Origin: Chelonoidis abingdonii
Lineage: Eukaryota > Chordata > Testudines > Testudinidae
Length of the DNA stretch: 64,000 bases
Direction of reading: 5' to 3'
Assembly (NCBI RefSeq): GCF_003597395.2
Contig: NC_133771.1
Span: forward strand, 59,414,007-59,478,006
The notes below the pieces were generated by a model. The model worked only from the letters and a program-made list of their open reading frames with translations, had not been told where the DNA came from and made no database searches. The position numbers and the translations under genes were made by a program. The first letter of the stretch is position 1, and each line of letters opens with the position of its first letter. This document shows, one piece after another, positions 1 to 10,445 of the stretch.

Positions 1-254
1 AAAGGTTCTTTTTGTTATTGTTGGTAAGAAAGGTTACTGTTAACATAATATTTAGTTTTTGGTTTGGTTTTAATCACCGATATCCCATTTTGTTTGGATG
101 TTTTTTTCTATGTATCTGTAACAGTAATGATCTAAAAGTGTTCTTCTTTTATATAGTTATGCTTGCTAAACGTTAATAAAACCACCCAGGCACTTTGTCT
201 AAACTGTGTCTAAAAAGTAAATTGGGATTTTCAGAAGTAAAATACGTATTAGAA

Positions 255-322
255 GTGAAATCCTGATCCATTGAAGTCAATGGGAGTTTTGCCATTGACG
301 TGAATGAGACCAGGATTTCACC
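255..322. repeat. short dispersed hairpin repeat (TGAAATCCTG type)
   Basis: The ends are self-complementary (GTGAAATCCTG at the left, CAGGATTTCAC at the right) around a CATTGA/TCAATG core. Similar units occur at 45467-45535 and 56276-56344, with a partial copy near 24848-24897. It looks like an old dispersed palindromic element of amniote genomes. The family name is not known to me. Confidence 0.6.
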
Positions 323-577
323 ACAGGGTTTTTAATAATCACCAAAGCATACCTAGGCATATCACGAGACAAATATGTGCAGATTTTTTCCACAATATAC
401 CCTCTGCCAGTACAGATTGTGCCAGTACAGAATTGTCATCATTTAAAAACATAAGGAAAATAATGTACCTATGTGTTTGAAGGCAGGCAATGTTAAACTT
501 TCTTTAATGAGCTTTTTTTCCCAAACATAACAAAGAAACATCACCAAACTGAGGGGAGACCACGTGCCAAATATGAA

Positions 578-654
578 AGTAAAGGTCCAAATTCAGCCCT
601 TGGTAAAAGATGAATTGTTTAGTGAGACAACTCCAATTACTTCCAGGGCTGAAT
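578..654. repeat. short dispersed hairpin repeat (AAATTCAGCCCT type)
   Basis: The inverted ends AAATTCAGCCCT and AGGGCTGAATTT enclose about 50 bases. The form resembles the 255-322 unit but the sequence differs. It is likely an old non-autonomous palindromic repeat. Confidence 0.5.
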
Positions 655-934
655 TTAGCATACATAGTTCAGTCTTTTAGGTCTTTGCATGGTAAATGAT
701 CAAAATGGCTAGTTTTAATTTGTTCCTTTACATCATCAGTTTTATTTAAACTTAAATTGTCCACTTTGGGGCCAAGATCAGGTATATAAATACAACTAGC
801 ATCTCAAAAAGGGTTTAGAATAAGTTGCCCTTTTCATCTTCAGCTATTGCTTTTGATAATACTCTATATTGTCACAAAGGCTAATATTAATGCAAAGGTA
901 TGAAAGGTAATAGAATATATGAGGCATATAAATA

Positions 935-1080
935 CTGTGTTTTTAAAAAGAGAAATGCTCTTTTGCAAAAAAAAAAAAAAAAGCAAGAGACCACCTTGGC
1001 TTAACCAGGAGATCTTCAATGATCTGATTGCAAAAAAAAAAAAAAAAAAGTTGAAAAAAAAAAAAAACCCAACATATCAG
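935..1080 (+). mobile_element. LINE (CR1-like) scrap with expanded A runs
   Basis: Between two A runs (about 968-982 and 1032-1049) the + strand reads RPPWLNQEIFNDL. This resembles the segment WLNRQIFGELKHK of the CR1 copy in this window (around 46080-46120), which lies between endonuclease and reverse transcriptase in CR1. The A runs fall where Lys-rich codons are expected and look like slippage expansions. The fragment is tiny, so the family call is tentative. Confidence 0.4.
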
Positions 1081-1760
1081 GCTCTGTTCTCATTGCATCA
1101 GGCTCTCCCTTCCCATTTGTTCCATTCCATCCTGTCTCATTCTCCCAAGTCCTTCCCAACACCCTTTGCAGCCATCCCTCTCATCGTAAAGTTACATTCC
1201 ATATTTGGTTGGTCAAAATACACTGCCAAGTCATTTGTTCTCCAGCCCTCCCCATTACACAGCCCCCTATGACTTTAGACATCCTTTATCACTTCATCCC
1301 CAGTGCATGCAGCATGCTCTCCCCCTCACTCAAAGTCTCTCATAACACTGGTTCTGTGATTCCAATCTGCACGTGCTCCCAAGTCCTCTCGAACACATTC
1401 ACTGAGTTTCCTCTACAATACCCAATTGATTCATGATTGCTCCAGCGTGCATTATCAGTCGTCTCTTCTCTCTGCACATAATGCATGTCACCTCTGTCTG
1501 TCCTGAGCAAAAATAAAAACCACAACCTTGAATTAAATCTGTTGGCATTATTTCCTGTGCTCGTACTGCTACTTTGTTTGGTAGCCTGTGTTGCATTCCT
1601 TTATGGCTGGCTCCCTCTGTGTGTTTCCTGAACTGAGTACTCTGTGCATCTCTAGAGTACTCATCATCATTGTGCGCAGGCACCACTTCATGGTTTCTTC
1701 TTGTGGTTTGCTGTTGGCCCCTCCTCTTGTCAGCTGTAACCAAATATCTCTTTTTAGTGT
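1081..1760. other. unrecognised pyrimidine-rich stretch
   Basis: The + strand is rich in C and T, and this produces long open frames on both strands that resemble no family I know. It may be an old transposon or LTR fragment. No terminal repeats or duplicated target site were found. Confidence 0.3.
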
Positions 1761-2139
1761 CAGCTTACTCTAGAATCATAATTAGCTCTTTAAAGGACTG
1801 GCACTATGTGTTCATCGCAGTAAGGTATGAAAGGGGGCATTTATCACTGGAAGGTGGGATTCAGCAGCACAGAAAGTCAAGTTGGGGCACACAGCAGATA
1901 TTCAGTGAACTACTGAGAAATTGAAGGTCTTTGTACTGTGACACATTTTTATTTTTGAAGTGTTAGTATATATTGTTGTCCCTAAATTAAAACATTTAAT
2001 ATCATTCAAATCATGGTATAATTTATGCATTTGCTTCATAGAATTATTGTACATTAAAATTCATGCATGCAGATGATGCATTCACACACATTTCTCTCTA
2101 TAGGAGATTACACATTTCTTTCCATTCATATTCTTCCAG

Positions 2140-2207
2140 GTGACTTGGATTATTACTGGCTGGATCCTGCCACGTGGCACAGTAGAGAGACATCCCCTAT
2201 TAGTTCG
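2140..2207 (+). CDS. RIMS1: RIMS1 exon, segment before the PDZ domain
   Basis: This 68-bp exon has acceptor TTCTTCCAG and donor GTAAGA. It begins with two bases that finish a Gly codon and then reads DLDYYWLDPATWHSRETSPI-SS, ending on a complete codon. In RIM proteins this acidic and aromatic segment lies between the N-terminal zinc-finger region and the PDZ domain. The next exon joins directly in frame (HPVTWQPSKEG). The preceding exon is outside the window. Identification rests on recognition of the RIM1 sequence and on the unbroken frame through the following sixteen exons. Confidence 0.93.
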
Positions 2208-2794
2208 GTAAGATATAAGCAATGTAGGTTTATAGTGGTGCCTTCTAGTCTAAGAATCTATTCAATTATGAATTTCAGTCTTGTAAGATGTTCATTGATA
2301 CTAGAACTTTGTTCTAAAAATGTGAAAAAAATGTTTCTAGATCATGAAAATCAAAATAAGCAAGAGATTTTCTATCTGAATCTATATTAGAAAAATAATT
2401 TGAGTATTTAATCTGAAATAGAGATTTTTTTCAAATGAGGGATTGTATTTGAATCCATTAGGCTATCAGTTAGACATCAATGATGTCAGCAGAATTTTTG
2501 CCCTTGACTCCAATGAGAAAAGGATCACCAGACTTTTACTATATAATGAACATATATGAAACAGCCAAATAACATAAATATTATTCTACAGAACTGTTAT
2601 TTTTTAAAAGGAATTTTGAAGATAATGGAATACAAAGTAATGCATTTATTTTTACAAGCTGAAAAACATCTTAAATGCATTAAGCTTCAAATCCGTTTTA
2701 TAATTGCACTTGCACATTTTGGGTGTTGAGATAATTTTATAATGAGGAAGGGTAATTGTAAATATTTAATGAAGCAGGAGTCAAGAACTGTAGT

Positions 2795-3475
2795 TAGGGC
2801 CCTACCAAATTCACAGTCCATTTTGGTCAATTTCATGGTCATAGGAATTTAAAAATAGTAAATTTCATGATTTCAGCTATTTAAATCTGAAATTTCACTG
2901 TGTTGTAATTGTAGGGGTCCTGACCCAAAGAGGAGTTGTCAGGGTGGAGGATGGGGGGTGAGAGGAAGGTTGCAAGCTCATTGAAGGGGGACTGTTGGTA
3001 CTACTACCCTTACTTCTGCACTGCTGCTGACAGCGGCACTGCCTTCTGAGCTGGGCAGCTGGAGATTAGCGGCTGCAGGCTGGGAGCCCAGCTCTGAAGG
3101 CAGAGTCACCTCCAGCAGCAGCTCAGATGTAAGGATGGCATGGTATGGTATTGTCACCCTTATTTATGCACTGCTGGCTGGGTGCTGTCTTCAGACCTGG
3201 GTGCCCGGCCAACAGCTGTTGGTCTCTGGCTATCCAGCTCTGAAGGGAGTACAGAAATAAGGGTGGCAATTCCATAACCCCCCCTTAAATAACCTTGTGA
3301 CCCCCCTGCAACTCCCTTTTAGGTCAGGACTTCCAGTTTGAGAAACGCTGTTCTCCCCCTGTGAAATCTGTGTAGCATAGGGTAAAAGCACACAAAAGAT
3401 GAGATTTCGTGGCAGGAGACCAGATTTCACAGTCCATGATGCGTTTTTCGTGGCCATGAATTTGGTAGGACCCTA
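2795..3475. mobile_element. non-autonomous hAT-like DNA transposon
   Basis: The terminal inverted repeats are TAGGGCCCTACCAAATTC at the left and GAATTTGGTAGGACCCTA at the right, 17 of 18 matching. The flanking 8-mers ACTGTAGT (2787-2794) and ACCATAGT (3476-3483) agree at six of eight positions, consistent with an aged 8-bp hAT target duplication. The inside is GC-rich (CTGCTGCTG, GCAGCAGCTC) and encodes nothing recognisable. The ends also read as a palindrome with an AAATTTCA-rich subterminal region, as in MITEs. Confidence 0.75.
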
Positions 3476-3600
3476 ACCATAGTGTTATAACAGAGAGAAT
3501 TTTGTCAGACATTATGCAGTCAAAGATTAATTGAATTTATCTCTACTGTGACATAACAATTTAGCTGATTCTATTTGTGTGTGTAAAATAGGAAGAGATT

Positions 3601-3632
3601 TCCACTTTTTTGCTTCCACTTTTTTGCTTCCA
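3601..3632 (+). repeat. tandem 15-bp duplication next to the splice acceptor
   Basis: The unit CCACTTTTTTGCTTC occurs twice in a row, followed by CCACT. It lies 18 to 50 bases before the acceptor at 3648-3649 and is rich in T and C, so it can act as part of the polypyrimidine tract. It is probably a slippage product. Confidence 0.7.
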
Positions 3633-3649
3633 CTGATATTTTCTAATAG

Positions 3650-3760
3650 CATCCCGTAACGTGGCAACCATCTAAAGAGGGAGATCGCTTAATTGGACGT
3701 GTTATTCTTAACAAGAGAACTACCATGCCAAAAGAGTCAGGTGCATTACTGGGGCTAAAA
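3650..3760 (+). CDS. RIMS1: RIMS1 exon, start of PDZ domain
   Basis: This 111-bp exon encodes 37 complete codons, with acceptor TTCTAATAG and donor GTAAGT. It reads HPVTWQPSKEGDRLIG and so on. It contains the first PDZ strand (RLIGRVIL) and the carboxylate-binding loop region GALLGLK. In RIM proteins the PDZ domain binds the C-termini of ELKS/ERC and of voltage-gated N- and P/Q-type calcium channels, which tethers channels to the active zone. The insert NKRTTMPKESG before the loop is shorter than the equivalent RIM2 stretch, in favour of RIM1. Confidence 0.96.
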
Positions 3761-6292
3761 GTAAGTATTACAAAGGTTATGCTGTAAATTAATTAAACTT
3801 CCATTAGCCTAATAGACAACAGTTTATAGCATATCATAGATATCCAGAAAATCTCCAATTATACTACCATTTGAGACCAATTTTACATAGTTATGTTAAA
3901 AAAGACTGAAAGATACCTTTCCCCCTGTGTATTGGACATCCTGAATTGATGCAAATATCAAATCAAATATTGCCCTCCACTCCCTTATGCATACTAGGAC
4001 CCCATTGACGGTGCAGCCTTTTACCATGTAACATACAGTAGCTGCAGCTGATTCTGTCCATTTAATCTGTCATGGATAATGACCTCAGTAAGTGGTCATT
4101 ATATATATATATATATGTTACCCAGATGTAAGAATACCTTCTCTGTCTCTCTGTAAAACACACAAAAATAAAACACAGAAGAAACACACACACAAGATAG
4201 ATAGATAGATAGATACATAAAACATGGTATGAAATTCTATAATTTAGATCCTGACCCTACCAGATACTGAGTGCCTCCTCAAAAATGCTTAGGACCACAA
4301 GTACCCTGAGACTGCAGGTGTTCAACAAAGCTCAAGATTTAGCCTCAGGTGTTCTATTGTTTTGTTTTTTAATCCAAAATTGTGCAAGATGGATGGAAAT
4401 GCACCCTAATTCAGGTGGACTTTATTAAGCCTTGGAAAATTAAAGTGAAATATTATCAGGGGAAACCTTCTTTAATCCTTTTTTTACATTGGCCTGTTAA
4501 CCCGGGAAAAGAACAGAACTGTTTTGTTTAGAAGGCCATGAGGTAGAACATAGCCTATTCATCTGCCTGTTCTGCAAGCATACACAGTACATCCTAATGC
4601 ATTCATGGATTTACCGATTTTACTTCATGCATTTCAATCGTGTAATCATCTCACGTTCCACATTCATGAGTGTCATCTAGACACTAATATTCACAAAATC
4701 AGTGTTTAAAATCTGCACTTCCAGGAAGAAACACAAATTGCACACAGTGTATAACAGTGCATGTGCATAGTTTTGGATAAGTCATCTTAAATAAATAACT
4801 GCTCTTCAAGACCTAGCAATGCTGCGGTTTAATATAACTATCTTAATATTTTTGCATCTGTAGCAAAACTGGTGAGTTTTGACTTTTTGCCAGTTTCACC
4901 CTAGGCCCCAGAATTAAGATTTTTAGGGAACCTCTACTCTTCCTTTCGTGTGTCGTAACCGTGATTTGTTATGTGCCATACTACAGATCATTGACTCACC
5001 GGTGGGCTTAGCAGGGTGTCCTGTTGCGTCCTTAAAGCTAGGGGAGACTGTATAAGTCAGTATACTAAAATTATACTGTATTTAGGCAGTGTACTAAAAT
5101 TAAGATCAGCCACCACTGTGGCAATGTGAATAAATAAAACTTTATCAATGGCTGCTACACTGGGTAATGAACATTATAGTGCATTTCATTATAAAACTCT
5201 ACGCAGAATATTTCTGAGAAGACCACTGGCTGGACAGATTCATTAGGACAGCTCAGCCATTCAGGAAGGTCATGTAAAACCAGCATGATCAAAATACTGG
5301 TTTCGTGTAGATTTTTTTTTTTTTTTTACTGTGAGCAAGTGGTGTAACTTGTATCATTACAATTTTTTGTATTTTGACAGCATTTTCAAAATTCCAAATA
5401 GAGACTCTCAGCCCTGGATAATATGTCTGAATTGATAGTGACCACTGTAGACAACAGCAAAATCTCTTTTATTGCTATATCTATTCACATACTGTAAAAA
5501 TGTCAGTATGTCTTTGTTTTTTGTATTGATGTTATTTATTAACTGGAGTGTCATTAATAAGACAATCAGTAATTTCTGTATGCTGAGCTCCATCAATGTC
5601 CTGTGCATCCTTATTTGGAGGACAGAGGTTGGGAGAAGTCTGGTGCCTCTGCCTTACTTACTCTTTCATTGAATCTTTACTGTATTTTGATGAAGATGTC
5701 AGTGTCTGTTGTTAGCTGGTAATGATATTGTTCCATGTGTTGGATTTAGGTGTACTATTCTCATGTATTCCCTAATACTGCACACAATACATTTTTAGTT
5801 GAGAGTTTCAACTTTTACATTATTGGGTTTTCTAGCACTTTTGTAGTGACTGCTGTGTAAGGAATTTCCATGCTTACAATCTGCGGTTTCTGCACATCCC
5901 AAACAGTTAACCATAGATTTGAACAAAACATGTTTTCTTGATTATTGTCTCAAAAACCCCACAACTGATCATTTCTGATATTTGAAATGCTATGCTATAC
6001 ATTCTGAATTAGACTAATTAAACTAGTGTTTTACAAAGGCAAGTAAAAGGGAATTTCAAGCTCTCTTCACTCTCTATGTGACACAATTCTTTTTTATACG
6101 ACACTCCCCTTAGCGTGAAGTCCATATACAAATACCACTGATAATAACAACACAGTTAATTATGAATGACTGAGGCCCTAGTTTTAAATATAGTGTTAAT
6201 GTGATTAAATAAACCACACAAGCTAAACTTAATATTCCTTAATATGTTGCCCAGTTGGTGGTTTGAAAACTCATAAATGTATGATTATCCAG
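3761..6292 (+). other. RIMS1 intron, AT-rich
   Basis: The intron runs between GTAAGT and the AG at 6291-6292. It carries an AT microsatellite (4100-4116), a CA/GATA microsatellite (4182-4215) and a T run near 5313-5329. No transposon with recognisable ends and no candidate exon were seen in the rest. Confidence 0.75.
4100..4215. repeat. microsatellites: (AT)n, then (CA)n-(GATA)n
   Basis: An AT run spans 4100-4116. A CA run (about 4182-4194) passes directly into five to six GATA units (4195-4215). The sequence between them is unremarkable. Confidence 0.85.
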
Positions 6293-6392
6293 GTTGTTGG
6301 AGGAAAAATGACAGATTTAGGACGACTTGGTGCCTTCATTACCAAAGTAAAGAAGGGTAGTCTAGCGGATGTGGTGGGACATCTAAGAGCAG
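6293..6392 (+). CDS. RIMS1: RIMS1 exon, middle of PDZ domain
   Basis: This 100-bp exon encodes 33 codons plus one base, with acceptor TTATCCAG and donor GTAATG. It reads VVGGKMTDLGRLGAFITK, then VKKGSLADVVGHLRA. This is the central part of the PDZ fold: the second strand after the carboxylate-binding loop, the GAFITKVKKGS strand, the LAD helix and the GHLRAGD turn. The split Gly codon is completed by the exon at 10322. The MTDLGRLGAF wording is typical of RIM1. Confidence 0.96.
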
Positions 6393-6828
6393 GTAATGAA
6401 ATCAGCTATTCTCAGACAAATTTATGTTGTTGTTGTGACTTTTTAAAATGAAATTGTTAATGTTATGTGTTATGTGGATAATTTTCATATAAAAATATTG
6501 TAAATAATGAAAAATGTTTTTCATGTTAATGTGGGCAGTTTTAATAACATGACTACTGTATCACTATATAATTACATTTTGCTTACATATATGTGCAAAT
6601 TCTATACAATAATTATTAGCTGCTGAAGGATCAACGTTGAATTTTGCCAGTAATACTAATAAAATAAAGAGTGAATGGTTTTAGGAAAAGAGTGAAAAGA
6701 TTTTCTCAAAATCATTTTATCATGAAAATTGTTTGTAAGTAATACTCCAAACAAAAACAACTGAACAAAAACAGTAAAAATGAACTTGAAAATGAACTGC
6801 ACCTAGATTTAATTCTGAGATTGGCAGC

Positions 6829-7423
6829 TGGCAAAGGGTAAGAGGGAAACTGGGATTGGAAATTAAGGGGAAAAGTGGTGACTGGGGCTGGGTGGCAATG
6901 AAACTGAGACTGGGAGCAAAGGCAGAGACTGAGACTGGGAGCTGGACTAAGTCGATAAGAGACTGAGGGAGAGAGGAGACAGATCTGACAAGGACCCAGA
7001 ATGCTGGGGATGAAGTGGGAGTGTCTAGGCAAAGAAACTGGGACAAACAGCTGGAAGGGAATAGGCAGACACTGCAATTGGATGAGGAGAGAGTCTGGGA
7101 GATAGTGAGGACAGATGGGGGGGATTAAAGGTCGAGTCGGGTATGAGACAGGTTAGAAGAAGAGCCAGGAGGGGTGAATGGAAGACTGACTGGGTGAGGA
7201 ACCTGGTGAGAAGTAGCTGCAGGCAGTTGGGAACTGTCAAGATGACTGCGACTGTAAGTGGAGAGTCAGGAAGAATGAGACTAGGACTTGCTAGGTAAAG
7301 GGACTGGGGCGAGAAGCATGAGACATGGACTGGCTTGGTAAGGAATATGAGATTGGGAGAGGGACAGGTTGGAGGGGACAGGGCAGAAGGAGTCAAACTT
7401 GGTGGGAACTGGCAGGTAAGTCT
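6829..7423. repeat. purine-rich diverged tandem repeat
   Basis: For about 600 bases the + strand is dominated by G and A, with recurring GACTGGGA, GAGACTGGGAG and AACTGGGA words at irregular spacing. The complementary strand therefore shows long Pro/Ser/Leu-rich open frames (between 6712 and 7489) that are composition artefacts. It looks like a degenerated minisatellite, possibly the body of an older dispersed repeat that continues to about 7560. Confidence 0.65.
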
Positions 7424-7621
7424 GTGCCCTCCAAAGCCTGGAATGGAACCAAAAACTCTTGAATCTCTCTGCTCCTTTTCTGTCAGCAAATATCTGTGAA
7501 AACCAATGACAGTGTGTCACATCTCTCATTAGTCCTGGTCCACACTGAGGATGACAACCTATTACTGTTATCAGTTACTCCATTAGCTTAACAGACATAG
7601 GTCTGTGCAGTGGATCTAAAG

Positions 7622-8373
7622 CTGGGGCTCTCAGCCCACGGGCCACATGTGGCCCAATTAGCACAGAGCTGAAAGGCTGTGCCTGAGGTCCTGGATTCCA
7701 GCTGCCCAGCACAGGGGTGTCTGAGCTGCCCCACTACCTAGCACAGAGGGCTACGGCTGGGCTGCCCCGCTGCCCATTGTGGCGGGGTCAGAGATGTCGG
7801 CATGCCCAGTGTGGCAGGAGTTTGGGGTGGGAGCTGTCAATGGGCCCCTTGGGGTCAGGGGTTGCCAGTGGCCCCACAGGATTGGGGGTCAGGCTCTGGG
7901 GCAGCGAGGGGTGAGGGCTGCCAGCCAGCCCCATAGGGTTGGGGATCCGGGGTTCCTGGCCGGCCCTGTGAGCTCTGGGGACTGGTGCAGCTGTCCAGCC
8001 CCACAAGCTCTGGGGTTGCTGGCCCACCCCACCTGGTGGGGATCAGGGCTGCCACCAGGCCCCACAAGCTCCAGGTCTGAGGCAGCTAGCCTGCCCCGTG
8101 TAGTGGGGGTCGGGGCTGCTGGGCAGTCGCGTGACAGGGGTCCAGGGCAGCCACCTGGCCCCACTGGCTCCAGGGTCAGGGCAGCTGCATGTCGAAGACC
8201 AGTGTCTGGGGTAGCCTTCTGGCCCCGGTGTCCAGAGTGGGCAACTGTCCACCCCACATAGCGAGGGTCAGGGTTAGGGCTGCTGCTGCCCTGCCACCCA
8301 GCCCCTGTGACCCAGGTAATAAATTCTGGGCTGCATATGCAGCCCACTATGTGTCATCAGTTGAGAACCACTG
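7622..8373. mobile_element. hAT-like element carrying a GC-rich minisatellite
   Basis: The left end CTGGGGCTCTCA and the complement of the right end, CAGTGGTTCTCA, match at 9 of 12 positions. The flanking 8-mers ATCTAAAG (7614-7621) and ATTTAAAG (8374-8381) match at seven of eight, as expected for an old hAT insertion. Inside, about 7690-8320 is a diverged tandem array of GC-rich units around GGCCCCACAAGCTC and GGGGTCAGGGCTGC. Both strands are therefore open for over 150 codons with Gly/Pro/Ala-rich, non-homologous peptides, and I do not call these genes. Confidence 0.7.
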
Positions 8374-9004
8374 ATTTAAAGGTTCAACCATGCTACTGAA
8401 CATACCAATGTCAATATGATGCCACATGCTAATTTTTTTCCAGTTTTCTTTAAAAAAAAAAAATCTAGGAAATTATGCACAGAATCTATATTAAAACAAC
8501 ATCATTAAGGTTGTAAAGTCAAACATTCAAAAGTTAGGAAATGCCAAAATTAAGGTTGGCTGTACTAAATAGGCTGCTAGTTAGTTTTAGCTAAATAACC
8601 CAGTTCGTTTCCCTCTTTGAAGCAGCGGGAAATAAACTTCAGCAACACTGAATGATAATACTTCTGCATTAATGTACTATAATATCTCACATTCTAAAGG
8701 ATCCCAAAGTGCTTTACAAACATATACAAACTCTGTACAGGGATCTTTGTCTACTCCTGAATTGCAGATTCCTCGGAGGTGAAAGAATAGCAATTGTTGA
8801 ACAGAACATAGAATTGTGGAAGGCAGAATGTAATTATCTGAAATCAAGTTTGACTAGGATGCACTTTAGTCTTATGAAGAATTCCTTTAGATTTTTAACA
8901 AACTCAGTTTTTCAGGCCTTGCTTTAGATCTTATCCAAAGACCTCTAGCAGCACAGTTAAAGCCCAACACCATACGTGAGTCATTGGTACAGGACTGAGT
9001 CTAA

Positions 9005-9717
9005 GGGTATGTCTACACTATGAAATTAGGTCAATTTAATAGAAGTCAATTTTTTTAGAAATTGATTTGATACAGTCAATTGCGTGTGTCCCTACTAAGC
9101 ACATTGTCGGCAGTGTGCATCCACAGTACCAAGGCTAGCGTCAACTTTTGGAGCATTGCACTGTGGTAGCTATCCCACAGTTCCCGCAGTCTACACCGGC
9201 CATTGGAATTCTGGGTTGAGTTCCTAATGCCTGATGGGGCAAAAACATTGTTGTGGGTGGTTCTGATAGCACAGATTCGTCTCCCCAAACAGCGATCAGA
9301 TCCAGTACCTCCCGCTCAGTCCATGCCGGAGCTCTTTTGTGATTCTGGAAGGCTATGGTCACCTGTGCTGATCAGCTCGCCACGCTGGCCAAACAGGAAA
9401 TGAAATTCAAAAGTTTGTGGGACTTTTCCTGTCTACCTGGCCAGTGCATCGGAGTTGAGAGTACTGTCCAGAGCTGTCATAATGGACCACTCTGGGATAG
9501 CTCCCAGAGGCCAATACCGTCGAATTGCTTCCACACTACCCCAAATTCAACCCAGCAAGTCGATTTCAGCACTAATCCCCTCGCTGGGGAGGAGTACAGA
9601 AATCGATTTTAAGAGCCTTTTAAGTCAACAAAAATGGCTTAGTTGTGTGGACGGGTGCAGGGTTAAATTGCTCTAACACTCCTAAATTCGACCTAAACTT
9701 GTAGTGTAGACCAGGGC
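9005..9717 (-). mobile_element. Harbinger-like element with a Myb/SANT-like fragment
   Basis: The ends are GGGTATGTCTACAC at the left and GTGTAGACCAGGGC at the right, an imperfect inverted repeat. Both sides carry TAA (9002-9004 and 9718-9720), the 3-bp target duplication expected for PIF/Harbinger. On the minus strand, 9141-9362 reads KRAPAWTEREVLDLIAVWGD, the first helix of a Myb/SANT-like (trihelix) DNA-binding domain of the kind encoded by Harbinger accessory genes. After about 35 residues the similarity is lost, so the gene is a broken remnant. No transposase core is visible. At 713 bp the copy is a deletion derivative. Confidence 0.75.
9141..9362 (-). pseudogene. truncated Myb/SANT-like domain fragment of a transposon
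   Basis: This is the N-terminal part of a Myb/SANT-like domain. The motif AWTxxEVLDLIAVWGDES is clear. The rest of the frame (PPTTMFLPHQALGTQP onward) lacks the expected later helices with their conserved Trp and RDPxQC-type segment. It lies wholly inside the Harbinger-like element and most likely derives from that element's DNA-binding protein. Translation is unlikely. Confidence 0.6.
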
Positions 9718-10321
9718 TAAGAAATACTAAGTCATCATCACTAAATAAAATAGTAAGAAAACAAAATGCAGTGTGCGTTGCAGTGCTTTTGATTACTCCT
9801 TATGATTGGCCTTGGTAGTAATTGGGAACTTATTTAATTGTTTTCCCAAGAATTAATTTGACCTTATTTTAGAAAATATTTTGTAAGGTCATATTAAATA
9901 CATATTATGTAACTGTCAATGAAAAATCTCATGATTTGTAAGTTTTTAACTCTTAGGTAATCAGAAATTTCACTTTTGGAGCTCAACCGATCTTTATTAT
10001 ACACAGGGTACTAGCTCTCATTAACAAAGTGACTTTCAAAAGGTAGCACACTGCTTTCATTCCATGGTACAATACTGATTGCCATATTATTTAAGAAATA
10101 CATAAAAAATACAGTTTGCAGGTGATAGCTGTGTTTTGGAAACAAGTACTGAGAGTGTCTTAAAAACTCTTTCTAATATCTCCACAATAGTATTTTTGAT
10201 TTTAGGGAATGTAGCTTAGAGATGCTTTGACTTTAAATATGTTTTGCTGTTTTTGTGAAAAATATAGATTAAAAGTAAGATTAAAAATAAGATTAAAAGT
10301 ATCTTTCTTTTTAAATTCAAG

Positions 10322-10445
10322 GGGATGAAGTTCTAGAATGGAATGGTAAAGCCCTGCCTGGAGCTACAAATGAAGAAGTTTACAACATTATTTTAGAATC
10401 CAAATCAGAACCTCAAGTTGAAATTATTGTTTCAAGGCCTATTGG
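10322..10445 (+). CDS. RIMS1: RIMS1 exon, end of PDZ domain
   Basis: This 124-bp exon has two bases completing Gly, 40 codons, and two bases of a split Gly; acceptor AAATTCAAG, donor GTAAGG. It reads DEVLEWNGKALPGATNEEVY, followed by NIILESKSEPQVEIIVSRPI. This closes the PDZ fold: the GDEVLEWNG strand and turn, the ATNEEVYNIILE helix (carrying the residue that helps select the ligand class) and the last strand VEIIVSRP. Residues and exon phase fit RIM1. Confidence 0.96.

Larger units (their letters stand above)
1..2139 (+). other. RIMS1 intron, upstream part
   Basis: The window opens inside an intron that ends at the AG before the exon at 2140. It holds two short hairpin repeats (255-322 and 578-654), an A-rich LINE scrap (935-1080) and a pyrimidine-rich stretch (about 1081-1760) that I do not recognise. 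No exon-like open frame with splice sites matching RIM was seen. Confidence 0.8.
2208..3649 (+). other. RIMS1 intron with a hAT-like insertion
   Basis: The intron runs from GTAAGA to TAATAG. About half of it is the transposon at 2795-3475. A tandem duplication of a 15-base unit (CCACTTTTTTGCTTC) lies just upstream of the acceptor at 3601-3632 and contributes to its pyrimidine tract. Confidence 0.8.
6393..10321 (+). other. RIMS1 intron packed with repeats
   Basis: This 3.9-kb intron splits the PDZ domain. It contains a purine-rich tract (6829-7423), a hAT-like element carrying a GC-rich minisatellite (7622-8373) and a Harbinger-like element (9005-9717). The long open frames seen on both strands here follow from base bias and are not genes. 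Confidence 0.8.

Noticed and set aside
4182..4215. CRISPR-like or regulatory array
   Set aside because: It is a plain CA/GATA microsatellite; there are no repeat-spacer units, and the window is vertebrate DNA.
7025..7489. 154-codon minus-strand open frame, Pro/Ser/Leu-rich
   Set aside because: It is an effect of the purine-rich + strand; tandem words, no domain and no start context.
7779..8261. 160-codon open frame in GC-rich sequence
   Set aside because: It lies within the minisatellite; both strands are open, the peptide is low-complexity Gly/Pro/Ala and matches no family I know.
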